This document shows positions 1 to 6,779 of a stretch of 64,000 nt of DNA, in pieces. Origin of the DNA: Methylobacterium dankookense (GTDB lineage: Bacteria > Pseudomonadota > Alphaproteobacteria > Rhizobiales > Beijerinckiaceae); assembly GCF_902141855.1 (NCBI RefSeq), contig NZ_CABFVH010000004.1:62001-126000 (forward strand). Direction: 5' to 3'. The notes under the pieces are model-generated. The model made no database searches and was not told the origin of the DNA. It worked only from the letters and a program-made list of their open reading frames with translations. The position numbers and the translations under genes were made by a program. How positions within the stretch are numbered: the first letter of the stretch is position 1; each line of letters opens with the position of its first letter.

Positions 1-78
1 TGGTCCGTGGTCTCGGTTACGAACGCGGGCGCCTTAGCAAGCGCCGGGCCAAACCCGCCATGCCTTCACTGCTGCCGC

Positions 79-354
79 TCATCGCCCGCCGCCACCCTGG
101 GGCGCGGTCTGGGAGGGCTGGTTGGCGTTGCCGGCCGCCGACGAGTCGTTCGACATCGTGTCGGCCGGGCGTCCGCTCGGCGAGTAGGTGGCGGCGCCCG
201 GAGAGCCGGTGGCGCCCGTGGTCGGGGTGCCGACCCCGGCGGCCCCCGGAGCCGGCGCGGCGGGAGTCGGCGTGCCGGGCGGTGTGGGAGCCTGGGCGGC
301 GGCCATCGCGGTGAGCGACAGCGTCACGGGAAGAGCCAGCAGGACAGAACGCAT
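79..354 (-). CDS. Small secreted Pro/Ala/Gly-rich protein
   Basis: Encodes 91 residues. The N-terminus (MRSVLLALPVTLSLTAMAAA) is a clear signal peptide with cleavage expected after AAAQA. The mature part is low complexity, rich in Pro, Ala, Thr and Gly, with no recognisable domain. A GAGG ribosome site lies 6 bases before the ATG. It resembles the gene at 1184-1459 in having a short export signal followed by a disordered Gly/Ser/Ala tail. Function is unknown; an exported or periplasmic location is inferred from the signal only. Confidence 0.7.
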   Translation of the reverse strand: MRSVLLALPVTLSLTAMAAAQAPTPPGTPTPAAPAPGAAGVGTPTTGATGSPGAATYSPSGRPADTMSNDSSAAGNANQPSQTAPQGGGGR

Positions 355-565
355 GGGAACCTCGCTATGCGGTTCCGGGGCGAACGTGCGGGCGGCGCGT
401 GGGTTCGGGCGTAGGGCTTGTGACCGCCGTCCCGGTGTCAGGCTTGGGCGCTGGCATCCGGACGGGTGGATGTGGAAGAACCATGCAAGGCGGTGCGGGC
501 GTCCGGCACGATCCTTCTTGCACCTTGGGCGGAGGGCTGATACCTCGCGCTTGGCCCCAGGCCAT

Positions 566-593
566 AAAAAAGGCCACTCCCGAAGGAGCGGCC
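566..593 (-). terminator. Rho-independent terminator of the sRNA
   Basis: On the minus strand GGCCGCTCC and GGAGTGGCC pair (one G-U) around a TTCG loop, followed by six T. Direction shows that the transcript comes from above position 593. Confidence 0.8.
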
Positions 594-655
594 CGAAGTC
601 TAGGGAGGAAACGCCCAGTCAAGGGCTGCCAGACCGCGACGCCATCGCCGCCTGA
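566..655 (-). ncRNA. Candidate trans-acting sRNA (suhB/MmgR-like)
   Basis: A compact minus-strand unit. A promoter-like pair TTGTGT-N17-CATACC (CATACC at 663-668) predicts a start near 655. The transcript contains the unpaired pyrimidine motif UUUCCUCCCUA (601-611) and ends in a Rho-independent terminator (572-593 plus a U run at 566-571). A ~90-nt RNA with a CCUCCC motif before a terminal stem resembles alphaproteobacterial regulatory sRNAs of the suhB/MmgR (alpha-r8) kind. Family assignment is by recollection of motif and length, not by a search. Confidence 0.5.
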
Positions 656-1034
656 CTTCTCTGGTATGCCATCCTGCGGCGCACAACACAATCGTTTGCG
701 ACGCACACGGCCCCTGCATTTCGTTCATACCTGAACGGTCCGGTGCGGTGGCGCACCTGCGCCGGGTTGTGCCTCACGCCCGCGCGTGGTCGCGCCCGGC
801 GGCTCAAGACCACGAATATCGGTGGACTGTCGGCCCGGCACGGGCTCGGACATGGATGGCATCCCCGGCAGGGAGGATCGACCGTCCTGAATTTCTGTTT
901 CAGATCAACGCGTAAGAGCGAAAACCTCAGCTTGAGTTGTAGGACTCGGATGCCGGTCTGACAAGCCGAGTCGCGAGGCTGAGACTGCTCGCCTCCATGC
1001 GTCGAAAGACCTGGAGCTGACGAGAGGCCCGACT
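656..1034. other. Non-coding stretch, nothing recognised
   Basis: Apart from the sRNA promoter at its left edge I see no gene. A 151-codon minus frame crosses it, but its composition is Cys/Arg-rich and domain-free, and it has no ribosome site. Confidence 0.5.
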
Positions 1035-1125
1035 GCCCGCAGGGGTCACACATTTCAGAGGCCATACGTGACACGCGGGATCAGGGTTCCCCCCTATGGC
1101 CTGACCTGATGGCCCTCCAGGCGAA
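1035..1125. repeat. ~95-bp repeat, copy 1
   Basis: Shares an interrupted but collinear match with 2010-2105: GGGGTCAC, GGCCATAC, CCCCCCTATG, GGCCCTCC and AACGCGAGG occur in the same order and spacing. On the minus strand this copy holds GGAAC (1086-1090)-N17-CGTA (1065-1068), close to an EcfG-type promoter. Confidence 0.55.
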
Positions 1126-1183
1126 CGCGAGGCCGGGCCCTTGCCTGGGTCCAGCCCGCACGCTCAGCTTGCTGCTACGGAGG

Positions 1184-1459
1184 CTAGCGGGTCGGCGCAG
1201 TGGTGCCCTTGCCCGCAGCGCCAGGCGTTGACCCCGCGCCTGCATCGTTGGCGCCCGTGCTGTTCGACGTGCCGGACCGGCTTTTGTCTCCCGTCGAGGG
1301 GCCACTGCCTGCCGCACCAGGAGACGACCCGGCGCCGGCATCATTGGCGCCCGTGCTGTTCATGGTGCCTGACTTGGTGGTCCCCGAGCCGCCCTCCGCA
1401 GCGTAGGCGGCCGATCCGAGGGCCAGGATGCTGGCAAGGGCTATCGCTGTGGCTTTCAT
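1184..1459 (-). CDS. Small secreted protein with internal duplication
   Basis: 91 residues starting MKATAIALASILALGSAAYA, a signal peptide. The mature chain contains two near-identical copies of a ~22-residue unit (NSTGANDAGAGS-PGAAG) separated by a short spacer, and is otherwise Gly/Ser/Thr-rich. The start is fixed by GGAGGA 6-8 bases upstream; longer in-frame starts lack a signal peptide. An EcfG-like promoter, GGAAC-N16-GGTT, lies at 1501-1525, suggesting general-stress control. Function unknown; probably a small exported stress protein. Confidence 0.7.
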   Translation of the reverse strand: MKATAIALASILALGSAAYAAEGGSGTTKSGTMNSTGANDAGAGSSPGAAGSGPSTGDKSRSGTSNSTGANDAGAGSTPGAAGKGTTAPTR

Positions 1460-1500
1460 GGCGTTCCTCCGTGGTGGTTGGCGTTGAGCACGCCGAAGCC

Positions 1501-1525
1501 AACCCACGCTGAGGTGCCGCGTTCC
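1501..1525 (-). promoter_or_regulatory. EcfG-like promoter
   Basis: GGAAC (1521-1525) and GGTT (1501-1504) are separated by 16 bases, against a consensus of GGAAC-N16/17-CGTT. It reads toward the small secreted protein gene starting at 1459. Confidence 0.4.
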
Positions 1526-1731
1526 GGGACAGTGCCGGTGTCTTCCGATCAGGGGCGGGCGTGGATCACCTCTCATCGGTGCCACTTTGCGGCGCGGGAG
1601 CCGTTGACCTCGAAGCGAGCTCGCCGTGCCGTAAGGTCCCCGATGAAGAACCCTATGATGAGCTTCTGGCTGTCTGCTGCGAACCAAGCTGCCGGCTGGT
1701 GGCTCGGCACCGCGACCTCCTTGGCCCGCCG

Positions 1732-1976
1732 TCAGCAACAGCTCGCCTTGGCGGAGATGACCAAAGTCCCGCGGGGAAAGAGGCGTTCGAAGATGCGGAT
1801 GGGCAAGGCGAAGCGCCGAACGAAGTCCTGAGGCTGCTGCTCAGTGCCGAACCAGGTGCACTCCCGAGTCTGCCGCAGGCACATGATGCCGGCTGCCGTG
1901 AGTGAGTAGGCCGGCAAGGCCAAGCGCGGCGACGAAGGCGAGGCAGCGAACCATGCAGGGCTCACGTGCGGGCATG
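1732..1976 (-). pseudogene. Possible frameshifted small exported protein
   Basis: Two overlapping minus frames each look half right. One (start 1954, MVRCLAFVAALGLAGLL) is a good signal peptide but stops at 1841 after 37 residues. The other frame continues past the signal as LTAAGIMCLRQTRECTWFG and runs to 1732. A single-base shift near 1900 would join them into one ~75-residue secreted protein. Neither frame shows a known domain, so this may equally be non-coding. Confidence 0.25.
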
Positions 1977-2009
1977 CTCAAGGTTCGGCTTGAGGTCCGG
2001 CCTGGAGTA

Positions 2010-2105
2010 CCCAAGGGGTCACGCACACGACAGGCCATACCTGGACGCGAGCGGCGAGGTTTCCCCCCTATGCCGTGAGCCGGCGGCCCTCCGAGCAAAC
2101 GCGAG
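2010..2105. repeat. ~95-bp repeat, copy 2
   Basis: Partner of 1035-1125. Here the GGAAC element reads GGAAAC (one extra base), so the promoter-like motif of copy 1 appears decayed. It lies just upstream of the possible frameshifted gene on the minus strand. Confidence 0.55.
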
Positions 2106-2150
2106 GACGGGGGTGGGTGGGCCCGCTCCGAGACCGCCCGGGTGGCGCCA

Positions 2151-2423
2151 TCAATGCAGCGTGCCGCCGTCTTCCTCGGGCTGTGCCACCGGCTCGGCCA
2201 CCAGCGCCTCCGTCAGCGGGAACTCCAGCACGATCTCCGCCGCCTCATCGGCCACGAACAGGACCGCCTTCAGCAACTCGGGATCACTGTCAGCACCCTG
2301 GAGCAGTTGTAGGGCCAGCACCCTGGCGGCCTCCCAGGCGGCATCCGCATCGTCCAGCTCGCGGCCATCTGGGTCCACCACCACGTCGTCGCCGATGTGC
2401 GTGTGGAAGAAGTAGCGTGGCAT
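2151..2423 (-). CDS. DUF6894 family protein
   Basis: 90 residues beginning MPRYFFHTHIGDDVVVDPDG, the characteristic opening of DUF6894, a family of short (70-100 aa) proteins of unknown function abundant in Methylobacterium. The middle (AWEAARVLALQLLQ) is helical, and the C-terminus is acidic and hydrophobic. It follows the TTPPE-repeat gene by only 6 bases and is probably cotranscribed with it. No signal peptide or membrane segment, so likely cytosolic. Confidence 0.8.
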   Translation of the reverse strand: MPRYFFHTHIGDDVVVDPDGRELDDADAAWEAARVLALQLLQGADSDPELLKAVLFVADEAAEIVLEFPLTEALVAEPVAQPEEDGGTLH

Positions 2424-2429
2424 CCGCGC

Positions 2430-2636
2430 TCAGCCCTCGGCCTTGTCGCCCTGGCCCTTCTTAACGCCGCCCTGCGGGTCCGTCTCATCCTCCGCGCCAT
2501 CGGCATCACGGCCCTGCGGTGTCAGCCGGGGGCGGTCAATCTCGGCATCTTCGCCGGTCTCGGGCGGAGTGGTCTCGGGCGGAGTGGTCTCGGGCGGAGT
2601 GGTCTTGGGCGGAGTGGTCTTGGGCTTGTCGGCCAT
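2430..2636 (-). CDS. Small charged protein with TTPPE tandem repeats
   Basis: 68 residues from the chosen start MADKPKTTPPK; GAAAGG lies 8-13 bases upstream. An ATG 30 bases earlier is possible but has no better ribosome site. Residues 5-29 are a run of TTPPK/TTPPE pentapeptides encoded by 15-bp tandem repeats; the rest is hydrophilic and acidic with a basic tail (KKGQGDKAEG). Likely intrinsically disordered. Cotranscribed with the DUF6894 gene. Function unknown. Confidence 0.6.
   Translation of the reverse strand: MADKPKTTPPKTTPPETTPPETTPPETGEDAEIDRPRLTPQGRDADGAEDETDPQGGVKKGQGDKAEG
2557..2621. repeat. 15-bp tandem repeat
   Basis: Four to five copies of a GGGCGGAGTGGTCTY unit in tandem, encoding TTPPE pentapeptides on the minus strand. 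Copy number in such arrays is prone to slippage. Confidence 0.85.
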
Positions 2637-2799
2637 CAGGGCGCCTTTCGGTTCCTGATGGGCCAACCCGGGCGGATGCAGAGAGTTCGGCCTAGCGGCC
2701 TTCGCGTTCCAATAGGACTTGCTCTAGCGGAACGTTCCAGCGGACAGGCACAGCTGTTCCAAAAGAAACGTTTTGCTTTCTGGAACGGGCAAGGACTTC
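2637..2799. other. Non-coding stretch rich in GGAAC/GTTCC
   Basis: No gene seen. The block carries several GGAAC or GTTCC words, including a perfect GGAACGTTCC palindrome at 2729-2738, but none has a CGTT box at 16-17 bases, so I do not call a promoter. Confidence 0.5.
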
Positions 2800-2960
2800 A
2801 TGTCTTAGAAGGCGGGACAGAAGTCGGACCAGGCGGCCGGCGCGGAGAAGCTGGCGGAGGTTGGCCGGGCATTCGGAGTGAAGCTCGGCGGAGTGCTGGC
2901 GACGGAACAGCGCCTGATACGATGGCGGCGGAGGGCTTCAGGGGCTCACCGCCGCCAACG
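2800..2960 (+). pseudogene. Decayed copy of the 36-codon ORF at 5668
   Basis: Aligned with 5668-5836, the reading frame is preserved over ~33 codons (KAGQKSDQAAGAEKLAEV..), but codon 3 is TAG and the terminal stop is lost (GAATAG has become GAACAG). Similarity continues past the ORF through GGCGGAGGGCTTCAGGGGCTC, so the duplicated unit is about 155 bp. The intact copy lies 2.9 kb away in the same orientation. Confidence 0.65.
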
Positions 2961-2990
2961 TTCTATGAGGTCATGCCTCTTGGTGAGACC

Positions 2991-3659
2991 TCAAGGCATC
3001 GTGTCGCGATCGGGATAGGACCGAACCCGGGTCCGACCCTCGACCATGCCGGCCGGCGAGAGCGATGCACCGGAGGCTGTCGGATCAAGCTCGGTGGTCG
3101 TTGCGGTCGGCGCGGTCCAACCCTCACGCCGCCACTGCTGCGTCCGCTCGTGCATGTCGAGGGAGCCATGCTGCTCTAGGATATCCATCACCATCAGCGC
3201 TTGGGCGTCGTCGGCGCGCACAGTGACCAGCGTGCCACCTCGGCGCACGCCCTCCGAGTAGGCGTGGGCGTCCGTCTCGCCCATACCTGCGCCAGCAAGA
3301 CCGCCGACCAAGCCGCCTGCCGCAGCCCCGATGCCCGCACCGGTCAGTGCGCTCACAAGCCAGCCTGCCGCCACGACCGGGCCGACACCCGGGATCGCAA
3401 GGAGGCCGAGACCAGCGAGCAGACCGGCTCCGCCGCCGACCACTGTGCCGAGCGTCGCGCCTGTACCGGCTCCGGTCTCCGCGCCCTGCTTGGCCTCGTG
3501 GTGGTCGCCCGACGTCACCCGCCCGGCATGGCGGTCTCCCTCGTTGTTGCTGACGATGCTGATGTCGGAGTGCGGGATGCCGCCCGCTTCAAGCTTGCCG
3601 ACAGCGGTGCTGGCGTCCTCGTAGCGATCGAATATCGCCGTGACCATTTGCTTTGCCAT
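2991..3659 (-). CDS. General stress protein 17M-like, Gly-rich membrane-prone
   Basis: 222 residues. The N-terminus (MAKQMVTAIFDRYEDASTAV) matches the 'general stress protein 17M-like' domain: a short beta-alpha fold found alone or before a glycine-zipper segment. Residues ~62-128 are Gly/Ala-rich with two hydrophobic stretches that could insert into a membrane. A second small alpha/beta stretch (GTLVTVRADDAQALMVMDIL) and a disordered tail follow. It lies 48 bases downstream of the PepSY-like gene and may share its transcript. Family members are linked to stress but have no defined biochemistry. Confidence 0.75.
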   Translation of the reverse strand: MAKQMVTAIFDRYEDASTAVGKLEAGGIPHSDISIVSNNEGDRHAGRVTSGDHHEAKQGAETGAGTGATLGTVVGGGAGLLAGLGLLAIPGVGPVVAAGWLVSALTGAGIGAAAGGLVGGLAGAGMGETDAHAYSEGVRRGGTLVTVRADDAQALMVMDILEQHGSLDMHERTQQWRREGWTAPTATTTELDPTASGASLSPAGMVEGRTRVRSYPDRDTMP

Positions 3660-3707
3660 GGTGGCCTCCTGGATGATGATCGTGGTTGGGTGTCAGGGTG
3701 CCACCAC

Positions 3708-4094
3708 CTATTGGACGGCGACGTTGCCCTTGAAGTCCACGCCGACGTTGACGGACTTACCGTTCATCATCGCGGTGCCGCGCCAGATGCCCTTGTCGTC
3801 CTTCTTGAGGTCCTTGGCTTCCTTGTAGCCCGCATCCTCCAGACGCTTGCGGATCTGCGCCTCGGTGAAGCTGTTCGCCCCTTCCTCAAGCTTGGCGCTC
3901 GATGCCGTGCCCGTAGTGCCCGGATTGTTGGCGTCCGGCCTGTCGGTGTTCGGCCGAGTGACCGCCTGCTGACCGCCGGACTTCTCACTGGTGGTGGCCT
4001 CCGGCGCAGGTTTGCCGGTCACAGTGGTTTGTGCGACGGCAGGGCTCAGGCCCAGAAGAGTTAGCAGTGTCAGAGTGGTGAGTGTCTGGCGCAT
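3708..4094 (-). CDS. Secreted PepSY-like protein
   Basis: 128 residues with signal peptide (TLTLLTLLGLSPAVA) and a disordered Thr/Pro/Gly linker. The C-terminal ~55-residue module (FTEAQIRKRLEDAGYKEAKD .. GNVAVQ) resembles PepSY-type domains, which bind or restrain partners in the periplasm. Upstream is GGAAC at 4146-4150 with only a weak -10 (GATT). It precedes the 17M-like stress gene. The domain call rests on the pattern AQIRKRLEDAGY followed by two beta strands; I am fairly confident of export, less so of the family. Confidence 0.7.
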   Translation of the reverse strand: MRQTLTTLTLLTLLGLSPAVAQTTVTGKPAPEATTSEKSGGQQAVTRPNTDRPDANNPGTTGTASSAKLEEGANSFTEAQIRKRLEDAGYKEAKDLKKDDKGIWRGTAMMNGKSVNVGVDFKGNVAVQ

Positions 4095-4314
4095 CGCGCT
4101 TCTCCCGAGTTGTCTCTCAGAAGAAATCCCATGCCTCTACGGAGCGTTCCGAAAATAAAGAGCCACGCTTGGGCTTGACCTTAGACGCATCTTTGTGCCG
4201 GCGCAGTGTTACTCTCGCTGGCGGCCTTGGGCTCGCTCCCCGTGATTGTTCGCGCTGCCGTGGTGCCGCCAAAGCCCATTGAGACTGACGCCCGCATCCG
4301 AAGTGTCAGGCTGG

Positions 4315-5010
4315 CTACTTGGTGAAGTGCCCTGGCGAGATCGGATCGCTGGCCGGGAACGTATCCTCGACCGCCTCATCGAGCTGGCGTTCCCGGCGCT
4401 CGGCGTGACTCTCCGTTGCAGAGCCGCGTCGGGCCGACCTCGCGCGACCGAAGACCCCGTAATGCCACGCCAACAAGCCGATGCCCGTCGCTGCCGCAGT
4501 GAGCGTGGCGATGAGGGCGGTCTCGCTCGACAGCACCCCGCCCAGCGCAACCCGCTGCCGACCCTGAAGGGCAGCGGTCTTGGCGCGGATGAACGTCCGG
4601 GTCGCGGTGTTGACCTCTTCAGGAGAAAGCAGGGACCGGGCCGCTGGGATCAGCTCGTGCACGTGCCGGTGCAGGTGCTGGTCCACCAGAAAGGTGACAT
4701 CCTCGAACGTGTCGAGCCAACCCGTCGAGCCCTTCTGGCGGTAGCGCGAGAGGCCATTGAGCTGCCGCATGAACTCGGCGTGGCTACGGTGCAGCTCCCC
4801 GATAAGCCCCTGTGTGCGATCCTCTCCGGCTAAGGCCGCGTAGAGGCTGGCATCGAGCCCGACAGCATGCAGCTGAAGCTCGCCCATGAGGTCGCCCAAC
4901 ATGCGCTCACGGCTCCGAACCACACCGGGACCGTTCAGGGCGTAGGGGATCTCACGGATAAGTTGGGCGATGTTCTCGTGGTCGCGCTCGATGAGCTGCC
5001 AAAGGTCCAT
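4315..5010 (-). CDS. Hemerythrin HHE domain protein with C-terminal membrane segment
   Basis: 231 residues from MDLWQLIERDHENIAQLIRE; AGGAG lies 7 bases upstream, which decides against the longer start at 5052. The first ~150 residues form a hemerythrin-like four-helix bundle with candidate iron ligands H10, H58 (QLHAVG), H86/H90 (ELHRSHAEF) and the HLHRHVHE cluster near 123-130. A single hydrophobic segment (ALIATLTAAATGIGLLAWHY) and a basic/acidic tail follow. Such proteins sense or buffer O2, NO or iron. An EcfG-like promoter at 5041-5066 points to the general stress regulon. Confidence 0.75.
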   Translation of the reverse strand: MDLWQLIERDHENIAQLIREIPYALNGPGVVRSRERMLGDLMGELQLHAVGLDASLYAALAGEDRTQGLIGELHRSHAEFMRQLNGLSRYRQKGSTGWLDTFEDVTFLVDQHLHRHVHELIPAARSLLSPEEVNTATRTFIRAKTAALQGRQRVALGGVLSSETALIATLTAAATGIGLLAWHYGVFGRARSARRGSATESHAERRERQLDEAVEDTFPASDPISPGHFTK

Positions 5011-5040
5011 ACGCGGTACTCCTGTAAGTAGCACCACCCA

Positions 5041-5066
5041 AACTTTCTGCACCTTCTAGCTGTTCC
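5041..5066 (-). promoter_or_regulatory. EcfG-like promoter of the hemerythrin gene
   Basis: GGAAC (5062-5066), a 17-base spacer and AGTT (5041-5044) match GGAAC-N16/17-CGTT at all but one base. It stands 31 bases before the hemerythrin start codon. Confidence 0.55.
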
Positions 5067-5263
5067 ACGGGCTGCTGCCGGATAGCTCCAGGCCAGCTCC
5101 CCGTGATTGTCGGTCCTCCTCCGGGCAAGACCACACCAGCGCAACCCACTCAGCCGGATACGTCTCAGGCGAAGGCAAGTTCTCTTGCTGCGAGCCGACT
5201 GCGGGCTGCTCACGCTGGCGTGCCTCGACCGGCTTGGCGGACAGATTCAAGGGAGCGCCGACG

Positions 5264-5614
5264 ATGGCCAACATTCGCTCACAAGACCCGCTCGGCAGAT
5301 CGGATGGCGGCCCGGCCTCTGGTCGCGGCGGCGGCGGTTCCTCGGGCAGCGGCTATGCGGACAATTCGACTAGCCAGACCCTACGGGATGCTGCCGGCCG
5401 AGCATCGGAAGCCTGGGACAGCGCCTCGCGTTACGGCTCCCACTATTATCGACAGGGGAGCCGAGCAGTCGGCGATATGGATACGGCCACGATGACGAGC
5501 CTGCTTGTCGCGGGTGCCATCGGCTTTGGGCTTGGCTGGCTGGTCTTCGGGCAGCATTCGTTCTTCAGCGACGATGTTGCGCGGGGGATGAGCCGCAGCA
5601 GCGAGCGCTACTAG
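5264..5614 (+). CDS. Small single-pass membrane protein
   Basis: 116 residues from MANIRSQDPLGR; AAGGGAG sits 8 bases before this ATG, deciding against the TTG 30 bases upstream. The first half is Gly/Ser-rich and disordered, with an amphipathic stretch (LRDAAGRASEAWDSASRYG) as in DUF883/YqjD-like proteins. One membrane segment (SLLVAGAIGFGLGWLVFG) is followed by a short tail. A ribosome- or membrane-associated stress role as in YqjD is only an analogy. Confidence 0.65.
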   Translation: MANIRSQDPLGRSDGGPASGRGGGGSSGSGYADNSTSQTLRDAAGRASEAWDSASRYGSHYYRQGSRAVGDMDTATMTSLLVAGAIGFGLGWLVFGQHSFFSDDVARGMSRSSERY

Positions 5615-5667
5615 GCGGCAGGCCCGTTCGGCAGGAGCCATCGGGCCATGCTCAGGGCAACGCCGCT

Positions 5668-5778
5668 ATGGCCAAGAAGGCGGGACCGAAGTCGGACCAG
5701 GCGACTGGCGCGGAGAAGCTGGCGGAGGTCGGCCGGGCGTTCGGCGTGCGGCTCGGCGGGGTGCTGGCGACGGAATAG
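5668..5778 (+). CDS. 36-residue hypothetical protein
   Basis: Open frame MAKKAGPKSDQATGAEKLAE, continuing through a helical GRAFGVRLGGVLATE end. Its reality is supported by a diverged second copy (2800-2960) in which substitutions largely keep the frame, although that copy has acquired a stop. The ribosome site is weak. Basic N-terminus, helical remainder, no known family. Confidence 0.4.
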   Translation: MAKKAGPKSDQATGAEKLAEVGRAFGVRLGGVLATE

Positions 5779-5850
5779 GGCCAGACACGAAGGCGGCGGC
5801 GGAGGGCTTCAGGGGCTCCCCGTCGCCGGTTCTTGCGGTCGGCTCCGGGC

Positions 5851-6108
5851 TCAGCCCTGAGCTGTGCCGTGCCAGACGGGCTCGAAGTGCGCGGTGGCCT
5901 TCATCCTGGCACTGCGCCGCGCAATCAAACCGCCCTTGAGGCCGATCCAGGCGGCAAGCCCGAGGGTCACCGCGCTGGCAGCGAGCGGCCCGAAGATCAC
6001 AGCGGCAAGGATGCCCTGGGATGATGCGAGCGTGGCTGCGAGCGGGCCAATGACGACGGCCGGCAGCACCACTCCAAGCATCGCAGATGGATTCGATTCA
6101 GTGCTCAT
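5851..6108 (-). CDS. Small two-helix membrane protein
   Basis: 85 residues with two hydrophobic helices (MLGVVLPAVVIGPLAATLA and ILAAVIFGPLAASAVTLGLA) separated by a short loop, then a basic tail (RRSARMKAT). Probably an inner-membrane protein with the tail inside. No family recognised. No strong ribosome site at this start. Confidence 0.5.
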   Translation of the reverse strand: MSTESNPSAMLGVVLPAVVIGPLAATLASSQGILAAVIFGPLAASAVTLGLAAWIGLKGGLIARRSARMKATAHFEPVWHGTAQG

Positions 6109-6186
6109 GCGACGCTTAACGTACAGGGCGTCGGTTCGTTGCGGACGATGACTGCCGAATTGATGTGCAGGTGCAGTGTTTATTGC

Positions 6187-6498
6187 TTAGACAATCCACC
6201 TCGCCGGCTGTGACTGTCCGCCGTCCTGATGCATGCCCTGGGCGACCAGGCTCCGAAGCTCGGCCACCATCGCGTCCGTCTGGGCTTCAAGGTCCGCTTC
6301 GAACCGCCAGGAGGTCTCAGTGCGGCGCAGGTTGATGAGGCCCGCGAGCAGGGCGCTGAGGCTGCCACCGAGCGGGGCGGCCAGGAGCGCGACCACCAGG
6401 CCACCATGCGCGAGGAGAGCTGCGCCCGTCGCGAGACCGCCGGCTATCGCCGCGAACACCACCAGCAGCATCAGCGCTCTCCTTCGGCTGGAGGGCAT
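6187..6498 (-). CDS. Small membrane protein with amphipathic tail
   Basis: 103 residues. A basic N-terminus (MPSSRRRAL) leads into two hydrophobic segments, then a charged helical domain (FEADLEAQTDAMVAELRSLV) that could form a coiled coil in the cytoplasm. The topology resembles the preceding small membrane gene, but the sequences are not obviously related. Function unknown. Confidence 0.55.
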   Translation of the reverse strand: MPSSRRRALMLLVVFAAIAGGLATGAALLAHGGLVVALLAAPLGGSLSALLAGLINLRRTETSWRFEADLEAQTDAMVAELRSLVAQGMHQDGGQSQPARWIV

Positions 6499-6552
6499 TA
6501 TGGCGACTCAAAGGTTAATGCGAGGTCACGCGCTCAGGAGCCGGAGCGCAGG

Positions 6553-6690
6553 CTAGGTCCGCAGCGATTTGGTCCAGGCGCCCTTGCCGGTCCACGGCGC
6601 CGGCATGAAGGGGCGCAGGGCCTGCGGGATGACTCGCCGGAAGTCGTAGGTGCCGTTGCGGTCGCGGATCAGGTACGACATCAGAGCCAT
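6553..6690 (-). pseudogene. Truncated tyrosine integrase, N-terminal remnant
   Basis: A 45-codon frame reading SYLIRDRNGTYDFRRVIPQA followed by LRPFMPAPWTGK and KSLRT, then TAG. This is the N-terminal arm typical of phage/island tyrosine recombinases of the DUF6538-like type ('..Y.FRR.IP..LRP'). The SAM-like and catalytic domains are absent. It begins 90 bases from the 3' end of the tRNA-Arg gene, the usual place for an integrase next to its attachment site, so I read it as the relic of an integrated element. A start at 6681 is equally possible. Confidence 0.6.
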
Positions 6691-6779
6691 GGCGATTGCA
6701 GCACCGGATTGTAGGACCGGCGACCGCTAAGGCATTGATATCGCCAGAATTTCCGCCCCGATAAGGGCTTAGGAAAGGA

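Noticed and set aside
619..1074. 151-codon minus frame upstream of the sRNA
   Set aside because: No ribosome site, Cys/Arg-rich, no domain, and it overlaps the sRNA promoter.
2729..2786. EcfG promoters among clustered GGAAC words
   Set aside because: None has CGTT or GTT at 16-17 bases on either strand.
4246..4833. 195-codon plus frame
   Set aside because: Antisense to the hemerythrin gene, which has a clear domain and ribosome site.
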